Positions 10,330-19,400 of a DNA stretch of 64,000 nt are shown here, one piece after another. Each line of letters begins with the position of its first letter. Position 1 is the first letter of the stretch. The position numbers and the translations under genes are program-made. This stretch comes from an uncultured Lachnospiraceae bacterium (lineage in GTDB: Bacteria; Bacillota; Clostridia; Lachnospirales; Lachnospiraceae): the NCBI GenBank assembly GCA_947245585.1, contig CAMXPV010000005.1:45925-109924 (forward strand). The letters are read 5' to 3'. The notes under the pieces were generated by a model. The model searched no databases and was not told the DNA's origin. It saw only the letters and a program-made list of their open reading frames with translations.

Positions 10330-11004
10330 TTAGAACGTTACTTCCCCGTCATGATCCACCAGAGATGCCGAGGTAACGTTAGGGAGATCCATCAGCTGCT
10401 CCACCAACTTTCCTCCCTCCCCCGTTTTGACTTCGATTGCCATATTCAGCTTATCCTTGGTCAGATTTCTCGCTTTCACCTTACTGCTCTCGCAATGCCT
10501 TCCCACGACCTCCATAATCCGGTCCTCCGTCTTATAGTCCGTGCTGTTCACGAGCAGGATCACTGCTGCCGTGCCCACAGGCATCTTATCACACAATAAT
10601 ATTATCACAGTTATGATGACAGATGCAACTACCGCCACAACCGCAAAACCCGCGCCGCAGATAATCCCCGCGCTGATCGACCAGAAGAGAAACACCAGAT
10701 CCATCGGGTCCTTCACCGCCGTGCGGAAGCGCACAATGGACAGCGCACCCACCATACCCAGAGAGATCACGATATTGGATTGGATGGTCAGGATAATCGC
10801 CGCCGTGATCACGGCAAGGGCGATCAGCGACAGATTAAAATTGCGGTTATAGAACGCTTTCCGGTTCATCATACGGTAAACCATAAAAATATACGCCGCC
10901 ACCAACACCGTGATAACCATGCACATGACAATTGTGGTAAAATCGATATTGACCGCGCCATAGCCTTCCAGAAAGGATTTTTTTAACGCCTCTGCAAGTT
11001 TCAT
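10330..11004 (-). CDS. DUF4956-like membrane protein
   Basis: Multiple [42 protein letters not shown] is characteristic of DUF4956; next to a VTC-domain gene. Start at MKLAEALKK. Confidence 0.82.
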   Translation of the reverse strand: MKLAEALKKSFLEGYGAVNIDFTTIVMCMVITVLVAAYIFMVYRMMNRKAFYNRNFNLSLIALAVITAAIILTIQSNIVISLGMVGALSIVRFRTAVKDPMDLVFLFWSISAGIICGAGFAVVAVVASVIITVIILLCDKMPVGTAAVILLVNSTDYKTEDRIMEVVGRHCESSKVKARNLTKDKLNMAIEVKTGEGGKLVEQLMDLPNVTSASLVDHDGEVTF

Positions 11005-11702
11005 ATCCTGACTCCTCCATAGCAATTATATCTCCGGCACAGATAATATTTGGAAAATGCCGTCCACTGCAGGGAATCCAACTCTAGCTGCCCTTTGATA
11101 TAGGAGGGCAGAAGCTCATCCCACTTTACCTCCAAAATACTGCCGCCCGCAGGCAGAACGCCCCGAAGCGGAATGTCTTCCCAAAAAAAACAGTCGATTG
11201 CATTGGAGGAGGCAATCGCATCGTCAAAGGTAACCCGCACATTCCCCGCCGCGCACACATAAGGCGTGCGCATATACTGGACAATCACCACCGGCCGCAG
11301 ATTCCTCTCCCGCATCCGGTAAAACAGCCGTTCCTGACTTTTGGAAACCCGCCAGTCGGCCGCCGGGATCCTCCCCTCCATAAAGCTTTCGCACTGGTCC
11401 GGCGTAATGAGACAGGCCGTCTTTTTCGTCATGCCGCGCCGCTTTTCCTTGCATTCCAGGCTGATCCTTGCGCTGTCGCAGTTGTAAATGCGGATGCGGT
11501 ACTTTTCCCGAGGATCGACCCCGTCCTCGTTTTCATAAAAGCAGGCATCCTCCGGGCTGTCAAAGTAAAGGCTGCGGATCAGATAGGTCCCGTCCTCCCC
11601 CGCATGAACGTCCCGCTCCAAAACGCCCTGGGCGCGAAGTTTCAGGACTTCCCTCTGCATGGCATCTATCTGGTATTTATATTCGTGTCTGTACTCCGTC
11701 AC
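11001..11702 (-). CDS. VTC-domain (polyphosphate polymerase domain) protein
   Basis: YRHEYKYQID...TYLIRSLYFDSPEDACFYENEDG...KYRIRIYN...ISLECKEKRRGMTKK, VTC catalytic tunnel motifs. Confidence 0.88.
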   Translation of the reverse strand: MTEYRHEYKYQIDAMQREVLKLRAQGVLERDVHAGEDGTYLIRSLYFDSPEDACFYENEDGVDPREKYRIRIYNCDSARISLECKEKRRGMTKKTACLITPDQCESFMEGRIPAADWRVSKSQERLFYRMRERNLRPVVIVQYMRTPYVCAAGNVRVTFDDAIASSNAIDCFFWEDIPLRGVLPAGGSILEVKWDELLPSYIKGQLELDSLQWTAFSKYYLCRRYNCYGGVRI

Positions 11703-11735
11703 GTTCCCGCACTCCGCTTTTTGTCTTTTCCCACG

Positions 11736-12584
11736 TTACTCATCCATACACCCCTCCGCAATATAGGCCGTCCCCTCCGTGCGCACCTTCTCCTCCACGG
11801 AATTGACGCTGCACAGGCAGTCCCGCATATACAAATCCGAGGCCGCATAGATGCCGTTTTTCCCCGCGATCAGGGAAAGCGTTCCGCCTCTCACCTCGAC
11901 AACGCCCTTTCCCTTCGCGCCCTGATTGGCTGTCCTAAGCCCGTTTTGCTCGCTCTGTATGTCCAGATCAGCCCCTCTGGCCAGAATGCCGTCGCTGCCC
12001 CTGATGCCGTCGCCTTTTGCCTGCACCTCGATCCTGCCGTCCAATAGCCTGACCCTGTCTTTGCTGCGGATGCCGTCCTCGTGATAGCCGAACACCCGGA
12101 GAGCCCCATCCCCGTTTATGGTCAGGTCGGACACGCTGTAAAGGCAGGCCTGACGATCCTCATACTCTGTATAATCCGGCGAGTCCGACAACACATTCTC
12201 CGTTTCCGACACAAGCGTCACAATCACCTTGGCGGCCTCCTCCACCACAATGGCCGGGCCTCTGGCAGAAGAAATATCGACCCCCGCCAGATACAGATGC
12301 ACCAGCTCGTCCTCATCCGCCTCCACAACGACCTGTCCCTCTAGACTGCCGGACAGCCAAACGTCGCCGCCTGCCGTGAGAAGAACCGTTTCCTCTTCCC
12401 ATGTGTCAAGATCGATGGCAATCGGATTCTCCGGCTCCGTCCGCTCATCCTGCCCGGTAACCTGAAAAATCTCCTGTGAAATTTCCTCCTGCTTTTCCCC
12501 GGCATCCTCCCCGGCGCAGGCCGTCAGAGAAAGCGCCGCAAAAAGAGGCAGGAAAAGGGCCGAAACCCTGCAACGTCTTTTCAT
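11736..12584 (-). CDS. Lipoprotein with beta-helix carbohydrate-binding domain (Cthe_2159/DUF4353-like)
   Basis: Lipobox LSLTACAG; DLTINGDGALRVFGYHEDGIRSKDRVRLLDGRIEVQAKGDGIRGSDGI repeats. Start at MKRRCRVSALF. Confidence 0.75.
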   Translation of the reverse strand: MKRRCRVSALFLPLFAALSLTACAGEDAGEKQEEISQEIFQVTGQDERTEPENPIAIDLDTWEEETVLLTAGGDVWLSGSLEGQVVVEADEDELVHLYLAGVDISSARGPAIVVEEAAKVIVTLVSETENVLSDSPDYTEYEDRQACLYSVSDLTINGDGALRVFGYHEDGIRSKDRVRLLDGRIEVQAKGDGIRGSDGILARGADLDIQSEQNGLRTANQGAKGKGVVEVRGGTLSLIAGKNGIYAASDLYMRDCLCSVNSVEEKVRTEGTAYIAEGCMDE

Positions 12585-12943
12585 CTTTTCTTCCCTTCCG
12601 GCGCGTTCCCCCGGCGCAGAAACCATTTCCGAAAAAGGCGCTCCGCCCCGCCCAGAACCGCAGCCACAGCAAGCGCCATCGCCGCGTACTGGAACACAAA
12701 GCCGATATCATAGATGGAATAGTACACTTCCTCATTTGGATAGGCGGCGGAAAAACTGATGGAAACCGGACCCTTCAACACATAAAACAGCGTATATACC
12801 GAGCAGGCGATCACCAAATCATGGATCAGCCAGTCCACAAAGGCTCCCGCAATCTCCCTGCAGCCGGAAAGCGCCCCTCCGTCCGCAATTTTCCACACAA
12901 GCATGCCTGGCACCAACAGCAATAAGATAATCACACAAACCAC
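12581..12943 (-). CDS. Small polytopic membrane protein, 120 aa
   Basis: About 3 hydrophobic segments; 4-nt overlap with the lipoprotein gene start; inside the VTC/CotH block. Confidence 0.65.
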   Translation of the reverse strand: MVCVIILLLLVPGMLVWKIADGGALSGCREIAGAFVDWLIHDLVIACSVYTLFYVLKGPVSISFSAAYPNEEVYYSIYDIGFVFQYAAMALAVAAVLGGAERLFRKWFLRRGNAPEGKKR

Positions 12944-12966
12944 TTTTCTTCTCCTCTTTCCGCCCC

Positions 12967-15387
12967 TTACTCTGCGTCAAGGCTCCTCATGGCCTCCTCC
13001 AGGTAAGGAATCACATAATCGGCGCGCTTCTCATAAAACTCGTCCACAACCGCAATATTTTCCCAGAACGTGTCCGCCGTGTATGCCCCGTCATTGAAGC
13101 GATGCCAGCTTGTCACCATGGGTTTCTCATAGCGCGCCGCCATCTCATATAGTTTATCATGAACCTGCGGATACGCAAAGTTTTTCTTTATCATCCCGGT
13201 AAAGGTCTGCGCAAACCGCTGCCGGAACTCCGCGTTTGCCAAAAGCTGCGACATCAGTTTCGTGGTGAAAGGGCTTCCCGCCCAATGGGCCTCTTCCGTA
13301 AACGGATTGGAGTCGTAGGTGCACATGCCCTCCTCATAGATCCCCGTTGACTCGTCGGTGTCATACACACCAAAGCGCCATCTGCCGTCCGCATAGGGGT
13401 TGTCCCCGTCCGCCTCTCTGGCGCGCCAACAACACACGTTATTTAAGGGCCAGTCCGAGTTACCGATATAGATTTCAAAACAATACTGCTCGATAAAGCT
13501 CTGTATATCCATCATTTCCCCGATGGCCTCATAATGTTCCGGCAAAGACAGATCGTTTTCCTTCGCATAGTCAAGAAGCTCCTGATACAGGGCAAGATCC
13601 TCCTCTTCCCCCACAGACACATGATTTTCCCGCTTGACCACGATCAGGTTGTCCTCCGCAATTCCGTACTTCTCCCGATAGTATTCTTCCCCGTAACGGG
13701 CCTGCAGATTATACAATCCCCAGAATTCGCCGTTTAAAAACACCATACAGGGCTCGCCGGGCTGGGTGTCCAACGCCTCCTTTTCCACAAGGGACTGGTT
13801 GAACACATCCCGCAGCATGGTCACATTGGTGTCGAGGGAACCGGAGGTGCGCAGCATCTTTGCGCCGAGTCCAAGCACGTCCTCCCCGTAGGCCTCCCTG
13901 TCGTAAAAATTAAATCCCTTCTGCCGCATGTTTCTGGACGATCCGCCGCGGATCCTGACCCCGATCTCCTCCTCGCCCACAAGATTTTTCTCCCCGTCAA
14001 ACAGCGTCACCTTGACGCGCCGCTCCTTCGTCCTGTCGGGGTGGGTATAATTTGCCTCAAAGGAGTGCCCCATATCCTGCCGGTAAGCCTCCCACCTTTG
14101 ATAGTCCTCCCCCAACATGTAAATGCCCCGCTCCTGTGAGAAGAAGTCCTCTGGCTCCGCCTCCATGGACAAAACCGGAATCCCCTCATAGGCGGACTTC
14201 TCTTCATACCCTACAAAATAAATTTGGGACACGGCCCTGCTGACTTCCCCGGCTCCATTCACACTGACCGCCCTCACAAGCGTCCCCTTGTCAATCTTTT
14301 CCGCCGGGCTGTAATCTCCCTCCCTGGAAATGCCCGTTATTGCCGCATACACATTTTCCCCGTCGGAAGCGTCCTCAATCAAAATCGGCTCCGTATAGCG
14401 CGCAGCATCCGCCGTGGGCATACTGCCGTCTGTGGTGTAGTGGACGCTCTCCCCCTCCTTCGCCGTCAGCGCAAGAAGAAAAGGCTCGTCATAAAAACCG
14501 CTTTCCACTGAAAACACAGGCGCTTCCAACGTCGGCAGGACGATCGGCGAAAGGCCCTCGTTGCTCTCCCCCGGCGTGCCGTTTTTCACGGTATGCCAAC
14601 CGTCGGCAAGCCTTGCGTAGGACACGTCCGCTGCAAGCTCCGGCACCTCCACCCGGTCGATCATACGCCCTGCGCCATCCGCAAGAATCAGCGTCTCACC
14701 CGTCTTTCGCAACTTAAAATCCAGATACAGGGCCGTCTTTTCACCGTCCCCCTGCTCCTCATCCTCAGATACCGTCAGCCCTCTCCCACTGCCGTCCGCA
14801 AATAACAGCAGATAAGACCGCGGTGCAAGCATGATTTCCGGCAGAAGGCGGCCTGTTTCCACATCCTCCCCATCCGTCAGGCAAAAACCGCCAAGGGGCA
14901 CCGACGTGAAGGAAGGGTTATAGAGTTCGATATAGTCACTGCTTCGCCCGTCGCCGTCCAGCGCCAATGTCAGATTGTCCGCACAGACCTCCGTGATCGC
15001 CACACGCTTTGCCGCATAATCGTCATACCAAAGGCCCGCCAACAAAACCGCCCACAGCGCCGTGGAAAAGAGAAGCGCCCGCCTCCCGGCCATCGCATCC
15101 CTTTTCCTTTTGCCCACAAGAAGCGCGAGCATCAGCGAAAGGCCGTAGGCCACGACCAACCACACCACATACAGGAGTAAGTAGGGATTGTTTTTCGGGG
15201 ACAGTTCCATTTCCCCAAAAAGCAGGGTCGCCACACCGCCCGTACAGACAAGAATAAGAAAGGCAAACAACAGCGTATCCGCCACCGCGGAAAGCCGACT
15301 GCCTTTCTTATCTCTCTGCTGTCTCACATATGCCGGAAGAATGCCCGGTACAAGAATCAGGATAACGCCTGCTATGAATGAAATCAT
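12967..15387 (-). CDS. CotH kinase-family protein with N-terminal TM region, lamin-tail-like and chitobiase C-terminal-like domains
   Basis: GVRIRGGSSRNMRQKGFNFY...LGAKMLRTSGSLDTNVTMLRDVF...NSDWPLNNVCCWR...WRFGVYDTDESTG (CotH); ITEVCADN..SDYIELYNPS (lamin-tail); VHYTTDGSMPT (CHB_HEX_C-like). Start placed at MISFIAGVILILVPG. Confidence 0.88.
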   Translation of the reverse strand: MISFIAGVILILVPGILPAYVRQQRDKKGSRLSAVADTLLFAFLILVCTGGVATLLFGEMELSPKNNPYLLLYVVWLVVAYGLSLMLALLVGKRKRDAMAGRRALLFSTALWAVLLAGLWYDDYAAKRVAITEVCADNLTLALDGDGRSSDYIELYNPSFTSVPLGGFCLTDGEDVETGRLLPEIMLAPRSYLLLFADGSGRGLTVSEDEEQGDGEKTALYLDFKLRKTGETLILADGAGRMIDRVEVPELAADVSYARLADGWHTVKNGTPGESNEGLSPIVLPTLEAPVFSVESGFYDEPFLLALTAKEGESVHYTTDGSMPTADAARYTEPILIEDASDGENVYAAITGISREGDYSPAEKIDKGTLVRAVSVNGAGEVSRAVSQIYFVGYEEKSAYEGIPVLSMEAEPEDFFSQERGIYMLGEDYQRWEAYRQDMGHSFEANYTHPDRTKERRVKVTLFDGEKNLVGEEEIGVRIRGGSSRNMRQKGFNFYDREAYGEDVLGLGAKMLRTSGSLDTNVTMLRDVFNQSLVEKEALDTQPGEPCMVFLNGEFWGLYNLQARYGEEYYREKYGIAEDNLIVVKRENHVSVGEEEDLALYQELLDYAKENDLSLPEHYEAIGEMMDIQSFIEQYCFEIYIGNSDWPLNNVCCWRAREADGDNPYADGRWRFGVYDTDESTGIYEEGMCTYDSNPFTEEAHWAGSPFTTKLMSQLLANAEFRQRFAQTFTGMIKKNFAYPQVHDKLYEMAARYEKPMVTSWHRFNDGAYTADTFWENIAVVDEFYEKRADYVIPYLEEAMRSLDAE

Positions 15388-16463
15388 ACATTGTACATCT
15401 CTTCGTAATACTTCTGATAATCGCCGCTTGTCACATGCTCCATCCACTCTTCATGGGCAAAATACCACTCAATGGTGCGGCGGATTCCCTCCTTAAACAT
15501 GGTCTCCGGCTCCCAACCGATCTCCTCGCGAATTTTATCCGGCGCGATCGCATAGCGTCTGTCATGTCCCTTGCGGTCTTCCACATAGGTAATCAAATCT
15601 TCACTGACAAGCGCTTTTCTCGGATCGTTTTCGGGCAGCATCTCCTGCAGGGTCTCTATAATGATCTTGATGATCTCAATATTCTGCTTCTCGTTATGGC
15701 CGCCCACGTTGTAGGTCTCAAAGAGCCGCCCCTTCTCCTGCACCATGTCGATGGCTTTGGCGTGATCTTCCACGTAAAGCCAGTCGCGCACGTTCTTGCC
15801 GTCGCCGTAGACGGGGAGCTTCTTTCCTCCCAGCGCGTTGTGGATGATCAGCGGGATCAGCTTCTCCGGGAACTGGTAGGGCCCGTAATTGTTGGAGCAG
15901 TTGGTGATATTGGCGGGAAAATGATAGGTGTCCATGTAAGCCTTCACCAACATATCGGAGCTTGCCTTGCTCGCAGAATAGGGACTGTGGGGCGCATAGG
16001 GGGTTGTCTCATAGAAATACCCGCCGTCCTCCTCCAAAGACCCGTACACCTCGTCGGTGGATACGTGCAGAAACTTCTTGTCCGCCTTGAAGCTGCCGTC
16101 AGGAAGCTCCCACGCCGCCTTTGCACAGTTTAACATCACCGCCGTGCCGAGCACGTTTGTCTGCACAAAAACCTCAGGATTTTTGATGCTTCTGTCCACA
16201 TGGCTCTCCGCCGCAAAATGCACGACCCTGTCAATGTCATTTTCCGCAAAAATTTTGGCAATGGCCTCTTTGTCACAGATATCCGCCTTGACAAACGTAT
16301 AATTTTCCCGCTTCTCCACTTCCTTTAAGTTTTCCGGATTGCCCGCATAGGTGAGCGCGTCCACATTGATGATCCGGATCCCGCCGCCGTACTTTTTGAA
16401 CATGTAATGAATGTAGTTGGAACCGATAAACCCGGCGCCTCCTGTCACAAGATAGGTTTTCAT
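15384..16463 (-). CDS. rfbB: dTDP-glucose 4,6-dehydratase
   Basis: MKTYLVTGGAGFIGSNYIHYMF; HFAAESHVDRSI; YSASKASSDMLVKAY; GPYQFPEKLIPL. Start at 16463. Confidence 0.96.
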   Translation of the reverse strand: MKTYLVTGGAGFIGSNYIHYMFKKYGGGIRIINVDALTYAGNPENLKEVEKRENYTFVKADICDKEAIAKIFAENDIDRVVHFAAESHVDRSIKNPEVFVQTNVLGTAVMLNCAKAAWELPDGSFKADKKFLHVSTDEVYGSLEEDGGYFYETTPYAPHSPYSASKASSDMLVKAYMDTYHFPANITNCSNNYGPYQFPEKLIPLIIHNALGGKKLPVYGDGKNVRDWLYVEDHAKAIDMVQEKGRLFETYNVGGHNEKQNIEIIKIIIETLQEMLPENDPRKALVSEDLITYVEDRKGHDRRYAIAPDKIREEIGWEPETMFKEGIRRTIEWYFAHEEWMEHVTSGDYQKYYEEMYNV

Positions 16464-16477
16464 TTTTTCCGCCTCCG

Positions 16478-19400
16478 TCAATAATTTACATAGCTGATAT
16501 TCATATCTACATTGCCGCTGATGCCGCTGACCTTTCCCTTGGAGGAATACTGCCAAATGTCATAGCGGGTGGCCGTATAGGTCGGCTGGCTGGCATACTG
16601 CGCCAACCACAGTTTATAGTTGGTAAGGCTTGCCGTATTGATCTTCTCGGTAAACCAGTTCTTATTTGCATAGACACCCGCAGAAATGCCGGAATTTTGC
16701 ACCGTCTGGCAGAACGTCTTGCAGACTGCGGTTCTGGTGTCGCGGCTGATGCCGTCGGCCCGTCCGCCGCTTCCCTCCACATCGAGGAAGAGCGGGTAAT
16801 TGAGTCCGTACCCTTTCACCAGATCGATCGCCATGGAAGCTTCCTCCACTGCCTCCACCTCGTTGACCGCCTGGCTGTAGAAGTATGCTCCCACCTTCAG
16901 GCCTGCCGCCTTCGCCCCCTTGATGTTGCTCTTAAACTTGGGGTCCTCCACCAGTACGCCGGTAGAGTAGCCGCGGTAGCCGCAGCGGATGATCACATAG
17001 GACACGCCGGAATTTTTCACCGCATTCCAGTCAATGTTGCCGTTGTGCTTCGACACGTCAATTCCCATATTGCCGGAACTCTTGGCCACCTTGCCGTCGC
17101 TTCCGAAGGTGTACTTTGCGCCCTGGATCACCTGCTCGCCGGTCACGTAATTGCCGTTCTTGTCAAAGTAATAGAGATGGCCGTCGATGGTCTGCCACCC
17201 GGTATACTTGTAGGAGGCGTCTTTCCTCTTGCGGAACCAGGTCTTATGCTCCGGGTAATCCTTAAAAGTTGCCTCGATATACTTGCCGTCCTTTTTATAG
17301 TAAAGCTGATTGCCGTCCTTGTCCTTTAACTTCGTTGCCGCGTCCGTTGTCGTGACTGTGATCTTGATATCGGCGTAAATTTTTTCATTTGCCTTGCAGG
17401 CCGCCCTGATGTAGACTTCGCCTTCCTTCAGGCCTGTGACAACGCCCTTCTCATCCACCGTCGCGTATTTCTTATCATGGGTCTTCCAGATAATCTCCGC
17501 GCCCTCCGGGTCGGATTTCGCCGTCAGCGTGATGGTCTGGTTGGGGGCCACCACATTCAGCCCGGTGATGGTCACTTTCTTATAATCCTTGTAGCCGACG
17601 CTTACCTTACAGGAAAGATCGGGGTTTTTAATCACCACGCCGCTCGGCGCATTCACCTTTACGCTGACGGTGGCAGTGCCGTCCTTTTTGGCCTTAACCT
17701 GACCGTCGGAAGACACCTCGACAATGGATTTATCACTGGTAGACCATGTGCCGGAATAACTTTTCCCGCTCCCGTCAACGATCTGGAGGGTTTCCTTCTG
17801 ATCCTTGACAAGGTTAAGCTCCGTCTTGTTCAGTTTCACTTCCACCTGGCTGGTCTTGGCATTGACGGTCACCTCGCATTTGAGGGCACCGGGATTTTTT
17901 ATGACAGTGTCCGATCCCGGAGCTGCCTCCGCCGTTATCGTCGCCTTACCCGCCGCCTTCGCCGTCACCGTGCCGCCGGACACCGTCGCCACATCGCTGT
18001 TACTGCTGGACCACTTCACGGTATAGCTGCCGCCGCCTGACACGCTCAAAGTCTCGCTCTTTCCGGCTTCCAACGTCAGACTGGTTTTGCTCAGGGCAAG
18101 CGTCACCTCCGTCTTTGGCGTTTCCTTCTCCTTCACCGTCACGGAGCAGGTCAGGGTGTCCTTATCGAATTTTATGCCGTCAGGAGCCTTCACCTTTGCC
18201 GTAATGGTCGCACTGCCGGCCGCCTTTGCCGTCACCGTGCCGCCGGACACCGATGCCACGGAGGAATTTCTGCTTTCCCAATCCGCAGAATAACTGTTTC
18301 CGTCGCTGTCCGTTACGCTTAACGTCTGGCTCCCCCCGACTTCCAGAGACAGGCTGCTGCTGTTTAAGCTGACCTTCACCTCTTTTTCCGATGGTTTCGG
18401 CGAGTCAGGGTCTACCGGATCGGGTTTATCCGGGTCCGGTTTATCTGGATCCGGTTTGTCCGGGTCCGGGGTATCCGGATCGGGCGTATCAGGATCTGGG
18501 GTGTCCGGATCGGGCGTGTCAGGATCTGGAGTATCCGGATCAGTCGTCTCGGTTTGCGGGGCAATGCCGCCGTTCACCATCTTCCGAAACGCACTGGAGG
18601 TCTTATAGGGGTTCACAACATTCTCCACCGGCACTTTCTCAAACTCCTCGTCGGCTCCCCCGACGGGTGTCTTGGTGGATTCCACCCACTCGACCGTATC
18701 TTTCAGGGCCGACTCCACCACCGTATTCTGCACGGTGGCCTCCTCCTGTGCCACATTGATCTCCGACTCGCTCTTTACCTCATCCGCCACATCCACTTTC
18801 TCGTAGGCGATCTTGTCTGTGACTTTAACCGAGCTGCTGCCGGACGGGAGCTTATACTTCTCCGCGTGTTCCCCGGAAAGGGGCAGTATCTTAACGTCGT
18901 AACTTCCTGCTGCCACATCTGTCTGATAAATCACGCCGTCCTTGTCGTCATCCTTGAGGGTATAGCTCTTAGTCCCCGAAACCTCCACCTCAAAGGGCAC
19001 GCCGCCGATCAGCTTACCCGTTTTCTTATTGACAAACTTTATCTTCAAATCTGACATAATGGAGGTCAGGCGAAGTTCTACCGACACTTCCCCGTTCTCG
19101 TCCTCCTCTTCCTGCTGCTCCTCCTGTTCCGGATCCTCTTCCTCCATGTCGATCATGCTGCCCATCTTTGCCGACTCTGCCACCGCAAGCAGTCCGCTTT
19201 CTCCGATCACGGAAACACCCTCGATCTCCTCGCCAACGGTGGAAAAAGATGCCACCTGCTTCGCCGTGGATTTGGCATGTACATAAATACCGCCCGTGAC
19301 GGCAGCGCCCAAAAGCACCAAGATACCGAGCACGGCCACCGCCATATCAAGGCCGTTCATCTCCCTGAAGAAACTCGTCAGGCGGGCAGCGAAACCGTCG

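Noticed and set aside
8431-10333. Long plus-strand ORFs (356 and 375 aa) antisense to GH25 and rfbA
   Set aside because: Antisense to well-supported proteins, rich in His/Arg/Leu, no domain signals.
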